A DNA stretch of 64,000 nt from CALLMM01 sp964429855 (GTDB lineage: Bacteria; Armatimonadota; Chthonomonadetes; Chthonomonadales; CAJBBX01). The stretch spans positions 21,692 to 85,691 of the forward strand of contig CAYSDM010000012.1 of the NCBI GenBank assembly GCA_964429855.1, written 5' to 3'. Position numbers and translations under genes: made by a program. Below, in pieces: positions 8,915-18,528 of the stretch; the first letter of the stretch is position 1; every line of letters starts with the position of its first letter. The notes under the pieces are model-generated. The model saw nothing but the letters and a program-made list of their open reading frames with translations, had not been told where the DNA came from and searched no databases.

Positions 8915-10363
8915 ATGAGCCATCCTTTTGACTCGAACGCCTTTGCGCAGAGCGTCAGCCGCCGCGCCTTTCTGCAGCGCTCCGCTTACGGGCTGGGAAG
9001 CCTGGCGCTGGGAATGCTGATCGGGGATCCGGCGCAGTCTCAGAGCCGCCGCTCCTCCGAGGGAATGCGGGGCGTGATCCGCGCGCCGCACTTTCCGGTT
9101 AAGGTGAAGCGGGTGATCCATCTGTGTATGGCGGGCGGACCGTCGCAGTTTGAGTGCCTGGACAATAAGCCGAAACTGCGCGAAATGCATGGCAAACCGT
9201 TCCCGGAGTCGCTGACGAAGGGACAACAGCTTGCGCAGCTTCAGAACTCGCAACTGATGGCGCGAGGCTCCGCCATTCCGTTCAAGCGGTGGGGGAAGTC
9301 CGGGCAGGAGATCGCCGAAATCTTCCCGCAGATCGGCGGACTCGCCGACGAGATATGCATCATCCGCTCGATGGTCACCGAGCAGATCAATCACGATCCG
9401 GCGCAGGCGTTTATGAACTCAGGCTCCATTCTCAAAGGGCGTCCCAGCATGGGGTCCTGGCTGCTCTACGGGCTTGGCGCGGAGACGCAGAACCTGCCCG
9501 GATTCGTGGTGATGGTTTCGCAGGGGCGGGGCGGAGGAGCGCAGCCGGTCTCGGCGCGGCAGTGGTCGAGCGGGTTTCTGCCGGGAAGGTATCAGGGCGT
9601 GCAGTTTCAGACTCGCGGGGATGCGGTTCACTATGTAGGAAACCCGGAAGGAGTCTGCCAGAGCGCGCAAAGGCTGGTCGTGGAGGAGATCAAACGCCTG
9701 AACGGGGCGCTGGCGGAGGATCGCTTCGACCCGGAGATTCAGACGCGCATCGCGCAGTATGAACTGGCATTCCGCATGCAGACCAGCATTCCTGAACTGA
9801 CCGATCTCTCCCGCGAATCGAAGCAGATGCTGGAGATGTACGGCGTCAAGCAGCCTGGCGACGGCAGCTTCGCCTCCAACTGCCTGCTGGCGCGGCGGCT
9901 GGCGGAGCGCGGCGTCCGATTTATTCAACTCTACCATCGCGCCTGGGATCATCACGGCGATATTGACCGCAACATGCCCATCTCCGCGCAGGAGACAGAC
10001 GGACCCTGCGCCGCCCTGATCAAAGACCTGAAACAGCGCGGGATGCTGGACGATACGCTGATCATCTGGGGCGGCGAGTTCGGGCGCACGCCGATGGGGC
10101 AGGGCAGCGGTCGCGACCATCACATTCTTTCGTTTTCGATCTGGCTGGCAGGAGGCGGCATCAAGGGAGGCATTACCTACGGAGCTACCGACGAATTCGG
10201 GTATCGGTCAGTCGAGAATGTTGTTACCATGCATAACCTGCACGCGACGATGCTCTATCTGTGCGGCATTGATCATGAGCGATTCAGCGTGAAGTTTCAG
10301 GGACTGGACGCGCGCCTGACCGGAGTGGAGCCTACCCGCGTGATCCAGGAGATTCTGGCATAG
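8915..10363 (+). CDS. DUF1501 protein with Tat signal
   Basis: A 482-residue member of the DUF1501 family, whose fold belongs to the alkaline phosphatase/sulfatase superfamily. Residues 14-35 carry a twin-arginine signal (SRRAFLQRSAYGLGSLALGM), implying export in folded form. Family landmarks are HLCMAGGPSQFECLD, LLARRLAERGVRFIQLYH, HHGDI and WGGEFGRTPMGQG near the C-terminus. Substrate is unknown. It follows the DUF1549/DUF1553 gene by 12 bp with GAGGAG upstream, so the pair is probably co-translated in one operon and may work together at the cell surface or in the periplasm. Confidence 0.93.
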   Translation: MSHPFDSNAFAQSVSRRAFLQRSAYGLGSLALGMLIGDPAQSQSRRSSEGMRGVIRAPHFPVKVKRVIHLCMAGGPSQFECLDNKPKLREMHGKPFPESLTKGQQLAQLQNSQLMARGSAIPFKRWGKSGQEIAEIFPQIGGLADEICIIRSMVTEQINHDPAQAFMNSGSILKGRPSMGSWLLYGLGAETQNLPGFVVMVSQGRGGGAQPVSARQWSSGFLPGRYQGVQFQTRGDAVHYVGNPEGVCQSAQRLVVEEIKRLNGALAEDRFDPEIQTRIAQYELAFRMQTSIPELTDLSRESKQMLEMYGVKQPGDGSFASNCLLARRLAERGVRFIQLYHRAWDHHGDIDRNMPISAQETDGPCAALIKDLKQRGMLDDTLIIWGGEFGRTPMGQGSGRDHHILSFSIWLAGGGIKGGITYGATDEFGYRSVENVVTMHNLHATMLYLCGIDHERFSVKFQGLDARLTGVEPTRVIQEILA

Positions 10364-10376
10364 AGGAGAGATAGAG

Positions 10377-11594
10377 ATGACACCGCGTGAACGGGTTCTC
10401 CGCGCGCTTCATTTTGAGGAGACCGACCGCGTGCCGCGCGATCTGGGCGCTATGCGCTCTACCGGGATCAGCGCATTCGCCTATCCGAAACTGGTGGAGG
10501 CGCTGGGGCTTCCTCCGCGTAGACCCCGGGTGCATGACACCGGACAGATGCTGGCGCTGCCGGATCGGGATGTGCTGGACGCGCTCGGCTGCGATGTGGT
10601 TACCATAGATGGCGGCGTGACCAACGCCTTCGAGGAGCCAGAGAAGTGGCATGACTACGATTTTGGCGGGCGGCTTCCGGCGCGGGTGCTGAGTCCGGAG
10701 GCGTTTGAGGCGCAGCCGGACGGGAGCGTGGTGCAGTGGAAGAGCCTGCGAATGCCCCCGACCTCCTACGTCTTCAATTCCGACCACAGCGGGCAGCCTC
10801 TCCTTGACCTCGATCAACCGCTTCCATTGCTTGACCTTAAGCAGTTTGCGAAAGACATCCAGGCGAACCCTATTACCGATGAGCAGATCAAGCGTACCGC
10901 CGATCTTGTCCGTCGGGTGCGTGAATCCACCGACCGCGCCGTCTTCTTCACCGACTTTTGCGGCTCCGGGCTGGGAATTGGCGGCTACTGCGGCATCGGC
11001 ATCTTTCCCATCATCTGCAAGCTGGAGCCGGAATTTGTACACGAATACCATGAACTTACCATCGAGCGCGCCATTCGGAACGTGCGCGCCATTCTGCCGG
11101 AGGTGCGCGACTGCGTGGACATCATCATGACCACCGCGGACGACTGGGGAACGCAGAAGACCCTGATCGCCTCCCCGGAAACCTATCGAACGCTCTTCCT
11201 GCCCTACTACCGACGGCTGAATGACGAGGTGCATCGGCTGGTTCCCGGCGTCAAGATTTTCATGCATAACTGCGGCGCGATCTATGATCTGCTGGATATG
11301 ATCGTGGAGAGCGGTTTCGATATTATCAACCCGATCCAGTGGCCCGCAGGCGGGCATACCTTTATGGAGTGGAAGGATCGCCTGCGCTGCCGGGCGACGA
11401 TGTGGGGAGGAGGCGTGAACACGCAGCAGACCCTGACGCTGGGAACGTTGGAAGAGGTCGAGTGCGAGGTGGAGCGGGTGGTGCGTTACTGCAAACAGGA
11501 CGGCGGCTACGTTTTCAACAACGTTCATAATCTGCTGGCGGAGGTTCCCCCGGAGAAGGTGATCGCCATGTATCGGGTGGCGGGAAGCGTATAG
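10377..11594 (+). CDS. Uroporphyrinogen-decarboxylase-like protein (URO-D superfamily), first copy
   Basis: A 405-residue cytosolic TIM-barrel protein of the URO-D superfamily, which holds true heme enzymes but also corrinoid-dependent methyltransferase subunits. It opens with MTPRERVLRALHFEETDRVP and has HNCGAIYDLLDMIVESGFD followed by INPIQW, typical of the methyltransferase-like branch found in catabolic loci rather than of HemE. It sits 13 bp after the DUF1501 gene with GAGGAGAG before the ATG, and is followed by a second, diverged member. A role in demethylating or otherwise handling a substrate of this locus is an inference. Confidence 0.85.
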   Translation: MTPRERVLRALHFEETDRVPRDLGAMRSTGISAFAYPKLVEALGLPPRRPRVHDTGQMLALPDRDVLDALGCDVVTIDGGVTNAFEEPEKWHDYDFGGRLPARVLSPEAFEAQPDGSVVQWKSLRMPPTSYVFNSDHSGQPLLDLDQPLPLLDLKQFAKDIQANPITDEQIKRTADLVRRVRESTDRAVFFTDFCGSGLGIGGYCGIGIFPIICKLEPEFVHEYHELTIERAIRNVRAILPEVRDCVDIIMTTADDWGTQKTLIASPETYRTLFLPYYRRLNDEVHRLVPGVKIFMHNCGAIYDLLDMIVESGFDIINPIQWPAGGHTFMEWKDRLRCRATMWGGGVNTQQTLTLGTLEEVECEVERVVRYCKQDGGYVFNNVHNLLAEVPPEKVIAMYRVAGSV

Positions 11595-11625
11595 CGGGAC
11601 GCATTTAGATGAAGCGAGGAGAGAT

Positions 11626-12684
11626 ATGCCGAAGGAGACCATGACGCCGCGCGAACGATGGCAGGTGGTGCTGCGGCGCGAGAAGCCGGATCGCGTGCCG
11701 ATGGACTACTGGGCTACTGGCGAAGCGAATGAGAAACTGATGAAGCATCTGGGCTGTTCGGACATCCGGGAGATGTACCGGCGGCTGCATATAGATCGTC
11801 CGGTGGGCGTTGGACCGCGCTACGTGGGACCGACCCCGCCGCCAGGGGAGGATATATGGGGGATGCGCCACCGGCAGATTCAGTACGAAACCGGCGTCTA
11901 TACCGAGTGCATTCACCATCCTCTGGCGCATTTTCAGTCGGTGGAGGAGATCGAGGCAAACTATCGGTGGCCCCTGCCCGACTGGTGGGACTATTCGGAG
12001 ATTCCGGCGCAGATCAAAGGATGGGAAGACTATCCGATTCAGGGCGGCGGCTCGGAGCCTTTCCTGCACTACTGTCAGCTTCGCGGACTGGAGCAGGGGA
12101 TGATGGACCTGGCGCTGAACCCGGAGATGGTTCACTATGCGCTGGATAAGCTGTTCCATCTCGCCTATGAGAACACGCGCCGCATCTACGAGCAGATTCC
12201 GGGGAAGGTGCTGCTCTCCTATGTGGCGGAGGATATGGGGTCGCAGGAGAGCCTGCTCTTTTCTGTCAAACAGATCAAGGAGTTCCTGCTGCCCGGCATG
12301 AAGCGGATGATGGATCTGGCGCACGAGGCGGGAGTCTATGTCTTCCATCACAGCGACGGGGCGATCCGCCCAATCCTGCCGACGATGATCGAAGCCGGGA
12401 TTGACGTGCTGAATCCGATTCAGTGGCGGTGCAAAGGGATGGAGCGCGAGGGGCTGAAGCGCGATTTCGGCGATCAGGTAGTCTTTCACGGCGGCGTAGA
12501 TAACCAGTATACGCTGGCGCGCGGGACGGTTGAGGAGGTGCGGCAGGAGGTCGAAGACAACCTGCGGATACTGGGCGCGGGCGGCGGCTATATGATTGCG
12601 CCCTGCCACAATATTCAGGCGGTCAGCCCGCCGGAAAATATCGTTGCGATGTATGAGACCGGATACGCCCTCGGCTGGCAGTAA
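11626..12684 (+). CDS. Uroporphyrinogen-decarboxylase-like protein, second copy
   Basis: A 352-residue paralogue of the preceding gene: MTPRERWQVVLRREKPDRVP at the start, HHSDGAIRPILPTMIEAGID then LNPIQW in the middle, and VVFHGGVDNQYTLARGTVEEV near the end. The two copies share motifs but differ widely, so this is not a recent duplication. It follows by 31 bp with GAGGAGAG before the ATG. No other tetrapyrrole gene is in the window, which argues against a heme-synthesis role. Function is unknown; a methyltransferase-like activity is the best family guess. Confidence 0.85.
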   Translation: MPKETMTPRERWQVVLRREKPDRVPMDYWATGEANEKLMKHLGCSDIREMYRRLHIDRPVGVGPRYVGPTPPPGEDIWGMRHRQIQYETGVYTECIHHPLAHFQSVEEIEANYRWPLPDWWDYSEIPAQIKGWEDYPIQGGGSEPFLHYCQLRGLEQGMMDLALNPEMVHYALDKLFHLAYENTRRIYEQIPGKVLLSYVAEDMGSQESLLFSVKQIKEFLLPGMKRMMDLAHEAGVYVFHHSDGAIRPILPTMIEAGIDVLNPIQWRCKGMEREGLKRDFGDQVVFHGGVDNQYTLARGTVEEVRQEVEDNLRILGAGGGYMIAPCHNIQAVSPPENIVAMYETGYALGWQ

Positions 12685-12707
12685 CCGGTGAGGAAAGGGA
12701 GACGGGA

Positions 12708-15700
12708 ATGAGTCGCAGCAGGATACTGCTCTGGGTAGTTGCCGGAATGCTCTGGGCTTCGGTGTGTGGGGCGCAGAGCGCGCTGGATGCCGGTTTCCGC
12801 ACGCCTCCCGGTTCGGCGCACCCGCATACCTGGTGGCACTGGGTGAACGGCAACATTACCCGCGAGGGCATCACCGCCGACCTGGAGGCGATGAAACGCG
12901 CCGGGATCGGAGGCGCGCAGATTTTTAACGTGGACTGCGGGCTGCCCGCCGGTCCGGTTCTTTTTATGAGTCCGGAGTGGCGCGCGCTGATCACGCACGC
13001 CGTGAAAGAGGCGGATCGGCTCGGAATTGAACTGTGCATTCATAACTGTGCGGGCTGGTCGAGCAGCGGCGGTCCCTGGATCACGCCGGAACACTCGATG
13101 CAGATACTGACCTGGAGTGAAACAACGGCGCGCGGTCCGCAGAAGTTCGCCGCGCCGCTCCCGCAGCCCCCGTCGCGCATGAACTACTATCGCGATATCG
13201 CCGTGCTGGCGTTTCGCACGCCGTCCGGCGAGACGGCGGAGCGGAAGCTGCGCCTCTCGCAGGTCAACGTCAAGGCGGCGTTCGAGCGCGGCGACCGCAT
13301 CCTGCCCGACCTCTCCCCGACCCCGCCCGATCTGGCGATCCCGCGCGCGGGCGTGATGAATCTCACTCCGCAGATGGATGCAGAAGGACGTCTGACATGG
13401 GACGTGCCGGAAGGGGAGTGGACCGTTCTGCGCCTGGGGCATACGACGACCGGGAAAGATAATCATCCCTCTATTCCCGAAGGGCGCGGGCTGGAGTGCG
13501 ACAAGATGAGCCGGGAGGCGATGGATCGGCACTGGTCCGGCATGATGGCGACCGTCCTTCGCGATCTGGGACCGCTGGCGGGGCGCGTGCTCAATAACGC
13601 GCTGATAGACAGCTATGAGGTGGGAAGCCAGAACTGGACGCCGAAGTTTCGCGAGGAGTTTCGGCGGAGGCGCGGCTACGATCCGCTGCCGTTTATGCCG
13701 GTGGTTAGCGGGCGCGTGGTGGACAGTCTCGCGGTCAGCGAGCGATTTCTGTGGGACTTTCGGCGCACCATCTCCGACCTGTTTGCCGATAACTACTTCG
13801 CCTACTTCGGGGAGTTGTGCCGGAAGCAGGGGATGCTCTTCTCCGTGGAGCCCTACGGCAACGGCTCTTTCGACAATATTCAGAGCGGCGGGCTGGCGGA
13901 TATTCCGATGGGCGAGTTCTGGGTGGGCGGAGCCGCGATTGAGACAACCAAGCTCGCCTCCTCCATCGCGCACACGCACGGGCGAAAGCATGTCGGGGCA
14001 GAATCCTTCACAGCGGACGATACGCGCGGACGCTGGCTGGTAGACCCGTACTCCATCAAGGCGCTGGGGGATTTGGCGTTCTGCAACGGCGTCAACCGCT
14101 ATATCTTCCATCGCTACGCCCATCAGCCCTGGACAGACCTCTATCCTGGCCTGACGATGGGACCGTGGGGAATGCATCTGGAGCGCACCGTCACCTGGTG
14201 GCATCAGGGCGCGGCATGGCTGCGTTATGTGGCGCGCTGTCAGTATCTCCTGCAGTCGGGTCTTTTTGTCGCCGACGCCTGCTACTTCTACGGGGACTCC
14301 GGTCCCAACGACCTGCTCTATCGCAACGCCCTGCGTCCGGAACTGCCCAACGGCTACGACTACGACGGATGCGATGCGGCGACTCTGCGGCGCATGAAGG
14401 TGAAAAACGGGCGGATCGTTCTGCCGGACGGCATGAGCTACCGCGTGCTGATCCTGCCGGAGACGACCTTTATGACCCCGGCGACCCTGCGCGCAATCCG
14501 TCGGCTGGCGCAGGAGGGCGCGACGATCCTCGGACCAAAACCCACGCACTCGCCGAGCCTGTCGGACTACCCCCGTTGCGATGACGAGGTGAGAAGGCTG
14601 GCGGACGAGGTCTGGGGAGACTGCGACGGCAAGACGGTGAAGGAGCGGCGATTCGGCAAGGGACGCATTCTCTGGGGAAAGCCGCTGCAGACCGTCTTCT
14701 CGGAGAGGGGCGTTTCGCCCGACTTCTCCTATCGCAGCGGCTCCCGCGAGACCCGGCTGATCTACATTCACCGCATGGCGAACGGCGCGGATATTTACTT
14801 CGTGTCGAACCAGCGCTACCGCAATGAGACGGCGGACGCGATCTTCCGGGTGCAGGGACGGCAGCCAGAACTCTGGAACCCGATGACCGGGGAGATACAG
14901 CCCGCGCCGGTCTTCCGACAGGAGCAGGGGCGCACAGTGGTGCCACTCACCCTGGAACCGGCAGGCTCCGTCTTTGTGGTCTTCCGTAAGCCGCTGCGTG
15001 ATTCCGATCATCTGACGCAGTTGACCCGTTCCGGTCCGAAGCCGCCGCCGGGGACTCGCATACTGGTGGAGATTCGGCGCGCCTTCTATGGCGCGGCGGA
15101 CGGACGGGGCGCGGATGTGACCGAGAAGGTTGCCGGGATGGTCGCCGATGGAGTCTATGCGATTCCCGCAACTAACGCCGCTTTCGGCGACCCGGTGGTG
15201 AATGTTGTCAAGCAGTTAACCGTCGAGTATCTGCTGAACGGTAAGGAGAAGCGGCAGGTTGTCCCTGAAAACGAGACGATGGAACTGGCGGAATCGCGTG
15301 ACCCGATCTCCTATCCGGCGTTTGAGGTGATGACGGATCGAAGCGGCGCTGCCATTCTGCTGCCCTGGCAGGCAGGCGTCTATCAGGCGCGCACGGCGAA
15401 GGGCAAGATGTGGAAGGCGGAGGTTCGGGATTCCGCCCGCCCGCTGACGCTCACCAACGCCTGGCGGCTGCGTTTCCCGACCGGAAAAGGCGCGCCGTCA
15501 GAGATTCGCCTGAGTCGCCTGCTCTCCTGGACGGAACATGAACAGCCCGGCGTGCGCTACTTCTCCGGCACAGCGGAGTACACGACGACCTTCACCGTTC
15601 CGGCGGCGATGCTGTCCGGGAAGCGGGTGGTATCGCTCGATTTGGGGCGGGTGAAAAACTTCGCCGAAGTCCAGGTGAACGGGCGCAGTCTGGGCGTCCT

Positions 15701-16013
15701 GTGGAAGGAGCCGTTCCGTCTGGATGTGACCGGGCTGGTGAAATCCGGACCGAACAGGCTGACGGTGCGCGTAACCAATCTGTGGCCCAACCGCCTGATC
15801 GGGGACGCGCAGCAGCCGGAAGAGGTGGAGTGGAGCGGCGACGCGATCAGAAAGTGGCCCGACTGGGTCTGGAAGGGCGCGCCGCGTCCTGCGACCACGC
15901 GCCTGACCTTCACGACCTGGCGATTCTATCGCAAAGATTCGCCGCTGCTGGAATCAGGGCTTCTCGGACCGGTGACGCTTCGCTCCGCGCCGAAGATCGT
16001 TCTGAAGAGGTGA
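12708..16013 (+). CDS. GH106-like alpha-L-rhamnosidase
   Basis: A 1101-residue exported glycoside hydrolase. A signal peptide (ILLWVVAGMLWASVCGAQS) precedes the GH106 hallmark region FRTPPGSAHPHTWWHWVNGN, ITREGITADLEAMKRAGIGG and CIHNCAGWSSSGGPWITPE in the first 130 residues. The C-terminal 200 residues (SLDLGRVKNFAEVQVNGRSL) form a galactose-binding-like beta-sandwich. The family removes terminal rhamnose from plant or bacterial polysaccharides. The ATG has AAGGGAG six bases upstream and follows the UroD-like gene by 23 bp. Together with the oxidoreductase and metallopeptidase-like genes downstream it points to use of rhamnose-containing glycans. Exact substrate specificity cannot be read from sequence. 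Confidence 0.88.
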   Translation: MSRSRILLWVVAGMLWASVCGAQSALDAGFRTPPGSAHPHTWWHWVNGNITREGITADLEAMKRAGIGGAQIFNVDCGLPAGPVLFMSPEWRALITHAVKEADRLGIELCIHNCAGWSSSGGPWITPEHSMQILTWSETTARGPQKFAAPLPQPPSRMNYYRDIAVLAFRTPSGETAERKLRLSQVNVKAAFERGDRILPDLSPTPPDLAIPRAGVMNLTPQMDAEGRLTWDVPEGEWTVLRLGHTTTGKDNHPSIPEGRGLECDKMSREAMDRHWSGMMATVLRDLGPLAGRVLNNALIDSYEVGSQNWTPKFREEFRRRRGYDPLPFMPVVSGRVVDSLAVSERFLWDFRRTISDLFADNYFAYFGELCRKQGMLFSVEPYGNGSFDNIQSGGLADIPMGEFWVGGAAIETTKLASSIAHTHGRKHVGAESFTADDTRGRWLVDPYSIKALGDLAFCNGVNRYIFHRYAHQPWTDLYPGLTMGPWGMHLERTVTWWHQGAAWLRYVARCQYLLQSGLFVADACYFYGDSGPNDLLYRNALRPELPNGYDYDGCDAATLRRMKVKNGRIVLPDGMSYRVLILPETTFMTPATLRAIRRLAQEGATILGPKPTHSPSLSDYPRCDDEVRRLADEVWGDCDGKTVKERRFGKGRILWGKPLQTVFSERGVSPDFSYRSGSRETRLIYIHRMANGADIYFVSNQRYRNETADAIFRVQGRQPELWNPMTGEIQPAPVFRQEQGRTVVPLTLEPAGSVFVVFRKPLRDSDHLTQLTRSGPKPPPGTRILVEIRRAFYGAADGRGADVTEKVAGMVADGVYAIPATNAAFGDPVVNVVKQLTVEYLLNGKEKRQVVPENETMELAESRDPISYPAFEVMTDRSGAAILLPWQAGVYQARTAKGKMWKAEVRDSARPLTLTNAWRLRFPTGKGAPSEIRLSRLLSWTEHEQPGVRYFSGTAEYTTTFTVPAAMLSGKRVVSLDLGRVKNFAEVQVNGRSLGVLWKEPFRLDVTGLVKSGPNRLTVRVTNLWPNRLIGDAQQPEEVEWSGDAIRKWPDWVWKGAPRPATTRLTFTTWRFYRKDSPLLESGLLGPVTLRSAPKIVLKR

Positions 16014-16020
16014 AGCTCCC

Positions 16021-18528
16021 ATGCGCTGCACACAGTGGAAGTTGTTCTGGACTGTTTTCGCGCTCAGTGCCCAGTCGGTCTGCCTGCCCGCCTCTATCCA
16101 GGCGCAGAGCGCCTCTCTCTCGCTGCGCGCCGAAAATCGGATGGCGAAGGGGTGGGGCGCGGGCGGCTGGGGAAACTATCGGTTCACGCTGAAGAATCCG
16201 ACCGATCGAGAGGCGTTCATCGTGAAGTGGACTGCCCGCTGGGAGGTGAAGGGCAAGCCGTTCGGGGATGCGTGGGGCGGGGAGGTGAACGAACCGCTGC
16301 CCCCCGGCAAAGAGTGGATGCGCGAGGAGGCGGGACTGCTGCCGGAGGAGGTGGCGCGCGCGGCAAAGCCGGAGAAGCCGGTGATGGCGGGAACCTTCAC
16401 GCTGCGTCAGGGAGAGCGCGTCCTGGAACTGCCCTATCGTCTGGAGATTCCGGAGGCAACGCTGCCGGAGCCGTTGAAGCTGGTGAAGGGGAAGACGGTC
16501 GGGATGAGCCTGATGGAGTCTCGCTATCGCTCCTTCAAACATCTGGATCGCGCCTTGCGCTGGATAGATCAGTGTTATTCCGCCATGATCGAGATGACCG
16601 GAGAGAAGCCGTTCAACGGCAGGCGGATGGTCTTTCGAGAAGCCCCCGCGCATCCCTGGTGGGCTTACGCCGGACAGGAGATGATTCTCAATACCGACTA
16701 TGTCGGCTCCACGCTCAGGGAGTTCGACGAGGGGCTGATCTCCTTCGGCTGGGTGCATGAGGTCGGGCATAACTTCGACGAGAAACTGGGGAAGTGGTAT
16801 ATCTGGAACGGACCTTCGGCGGAATGGCAGGCGAACTTCAAGCTGGCTTACGCCTTCGAGACGATTCCCGATCAGTCTTACCGCATTCGCTGGACCTTTC
16901 AGGCTCCCGGCTTTCCGGCTCCAGACCGCAATATCCGTCTGCGCGGCGTAGAACTGGTGGAGCGATTCTTCCTGATGTTCGGCGATGCCTATCTTGCCGA
17001 CCCGTCGCGAAAGTGGGAGACGCTCTCCTCCGACGAGATGCACAGCCTCTTTCAGCGGCTTCAGCGTGTCTACGGCTGGGAGATCTTCAAAAATTGGTAT
17101 CGCGCCTACCGTCGGCTGGAAGATGCCGGGATGAAGCCTCCGGAGCAGGCAGAAGAGAAGGTGAGCCTGATCGTCGCGATCCTGAGCGCAGAGGCAAAGA
17201 CCGATCTGATCCCTGTGTTTCAGCGGTGGCGTTTTCCGGTCACCCCGGAGAGCGTGCAGGCCATGCGCGACCGCTACCGGATCGGCGAACGAACCGCCTC
17301 CGGGACGGAGATAGCGGCGGAGGACGCGGCCGGACTCTATGAGCGTACCGGCGCGCCGATGGACTGCGCGATTCTCTTGCCGGAAACGCTGCGGCGCGCG
17401 GCGGTGCAGGGAGGTCTGTTTTTGCGGGAGGAGGGCAGCGCGCAGCGAATCCCGGCGCAGTACGATCCCGGCGCAGGCAGGCTCTACTGGCTGATGTCTG
17501 CTGGAAAGGCGGGACGCCGCGCGCTGCGACTGGTGGAATCGTCTCCGGCGGAGCCGCTCCTGCGCGCCGCGATAGACGCCTCCAGCGGGCAGGCGATGGT
17601 AACAGAGGCGGGACGCCCGGTTCTCCGTTATAACTTCCAGACCCTCTCTCCCGGCGAACTCCTGACTTCCATCTCCGAAGCGAACCGCATCTACGCCCGC
17701 CCTCGCAGCGACTATATTCATCCGCTCTACGGTCTGGATGGGGAGGAGTTGACGAAAGACTGGTCGCTCGATCATCCGCACCATCGCGGCATCTACTGGG
17801 CATGGCCCGAGGTGGACTTTCGCGGAGAGCGCGGCGACCTGCATGCGCTTCAGCGAGTCTTCGCCCGTCCGATCGGTGAATGCAGACTGCAGAGCGGATC
17901 GGTCTACGCGCAGATCGAGGCGGAAAACCGCTGGATGTGGGAAGAGCGCACTCCGATCGTCCGGGAACGGGCCGTCATTCGGGTCTATCGCGCCACGCCA
18001 CAGGGACGCTGTATTGACCTGACGCTGCATTTTACGGCGCTGGAGGAGGATGTCTCCCTTGCCCGGCGCGGAACCGACCTGTACGGCGGCTTGAACGTCC
18101 GGCTCTCGGCCGTGCAGGAGCAGCAGATTCAGTTCTACACCGATCCGCCTGGCGTCTATCCTCGCAAAGCCTTTGCGACGCTTCGGGGGAGGTTTGCGGG
18201 CGCAGGTCAGACCGTTGCGAGGTTTGCGGGCGCAGGTCAGACCGTTGCGCTGACCATTCTCCAGCATCGCGCCAATCCGGACTACCCCGGCGACTGGGTA
18301 CAGTATCCGGAACTGAACTGGTTTCAGCCGACCTTCCCGGCTTCCGGCACGCGCTGGACGCTGAAGAAGGGGCAGACCCTCACGCTGCGATATCGGCTCT
18401 GGATCGCGCGCACTGAGCAGGTGGACGCCGCGCTCTGCGCCGACCAGTGGCGCGTCTACAACGATCTTTCCCTCATATCCGGTGGTGATGTAAGCCGTAT
18501 TCAGACCATGCACAGAGGAAAACGATGA
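16021..18528 (+). CDS. M60-like metallopeptidase fused to a DUF6807 (PmoA-like) domain
   Basis: An 835-residue exported protein (signal peptide about residues 1-29). The first half contains H246-E-V-G-H250-N in FGWVHEVGHNFDE, the zinc motif of M60/enhancin-type peptidases, which act on mucin-like glycoproteins. Residues about 545-820 (DYIHPLYGLDGEELTKDWS, DHPHHRGIYWAWPEVDF) match the DUF6807 or PmoA-like family often found beside Gfo/Idh/MocA oxidoreductases. The fusion is unusual. It begins 7 bp after the GH106 gene and overlaps the next gene by 4 bp (ATGA). A perfect 30-bp tandem repeat adds ten residues to the C-terminal domain. The peptidase activity is inferred from the motif only. Confidence 0.8.
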   Translation: MRCTQWKLFWTVFALSAQSVCLPASIQAQSASLSLRAENRMAKGWGAGGWGNYRFTLKNPTDREAFIVKWTARWEVKGKPFGDAWGGEVNEPLPPGKEWMREEAGLLPEEVARAAKPEKPVMAGTFTLRQGERVLELPYRLEIPEATLPEPLKLVKGKTVGMSLMESRYRSFKHLDRALRWIDQCYSAMIEMTGEKPFNGRRMVFREAPAHPWWAYAGQEMILNTDYVGSTLREFDEGLISFGWVHEVGHNFDEKLGKWYIWNGPSAEWQANFKLAYAFETIPDQSYRIRWTFQAPGFPAPDRNIRLRGVELVERFFLMFGDAYLADPSRKWETLSSDEMHSLFQRLQRVYGWEIFKNWYRAYRRLEDAGMKPPEQAEEKVSLIVAILSAEAKTDLIPVFQRWRFPVTPESVQAMRDRYRIGERTASGTEIAAEDAAGLYERTGAPMDCAILLPETLRRAAVQGGLFLREEGSAQRIPAQYDPGAGRLYWLMSAGKAGRRALRLVESSPAEPLLRAAIDASSGQAMVTEAGRPVLRYNFQTLSPGELLTSISEANRIYARPRSDYIHPLYGLDGEELTKDWSLDHPHHRGIYWAWPEVDFRGERGDLHALQRVFARPIGECRLQSGSVYAQIEAENRWMWEERTPIVRERAVIRVYRATPQGRCIDLTLHFTALEEDVSLARRGTDLYGGLNVRLSAVQEQQIQFYTDPPGVYPRKAFATLRGRFAGAGQTVARFAGAGQTVALTILQHRANPDYPGDWVQYPELNWFQPTFPASGTRWTLKKGQTLTLRYRLWIARTEQVDAALCADQWRVYNDLSLISGGDVSRIQTMHRGKR
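18190..18249 (+). repeat. Perfect 30-bp in-frame tandem duplication
   Basis: Two identical adjacent 30-bp copies at 18190-18219 and 18220-18249. In the protein the ten residues RFAGAGQTVA occur twice in a row, with no frame shift. Perfect identity at all 30 positions implies a recent slippage event or an assembly artefact. Confidence 0.95.

Noticed and set aside
10332..11642. 436-codon minus-strand frame opposite the first UroD-like gene
   Set aside because: No recognisable domain and fully covered by a conserved plus-strand gene.
12615..15011. 798-codon minus-strand frame opposite the GH106 gene
   Set aside because: Antisense shadow; the plus strand encodes a clear signal peptide and GH106 motifs.
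15910..18513. 867-codon minus-strand frame opposite the M60/DUF6807 gene
   Set aside because: Antisense shadow without family motifs, whereas the plus-strand frame has HEVGHN, a signal peptide and tight operon spacing.
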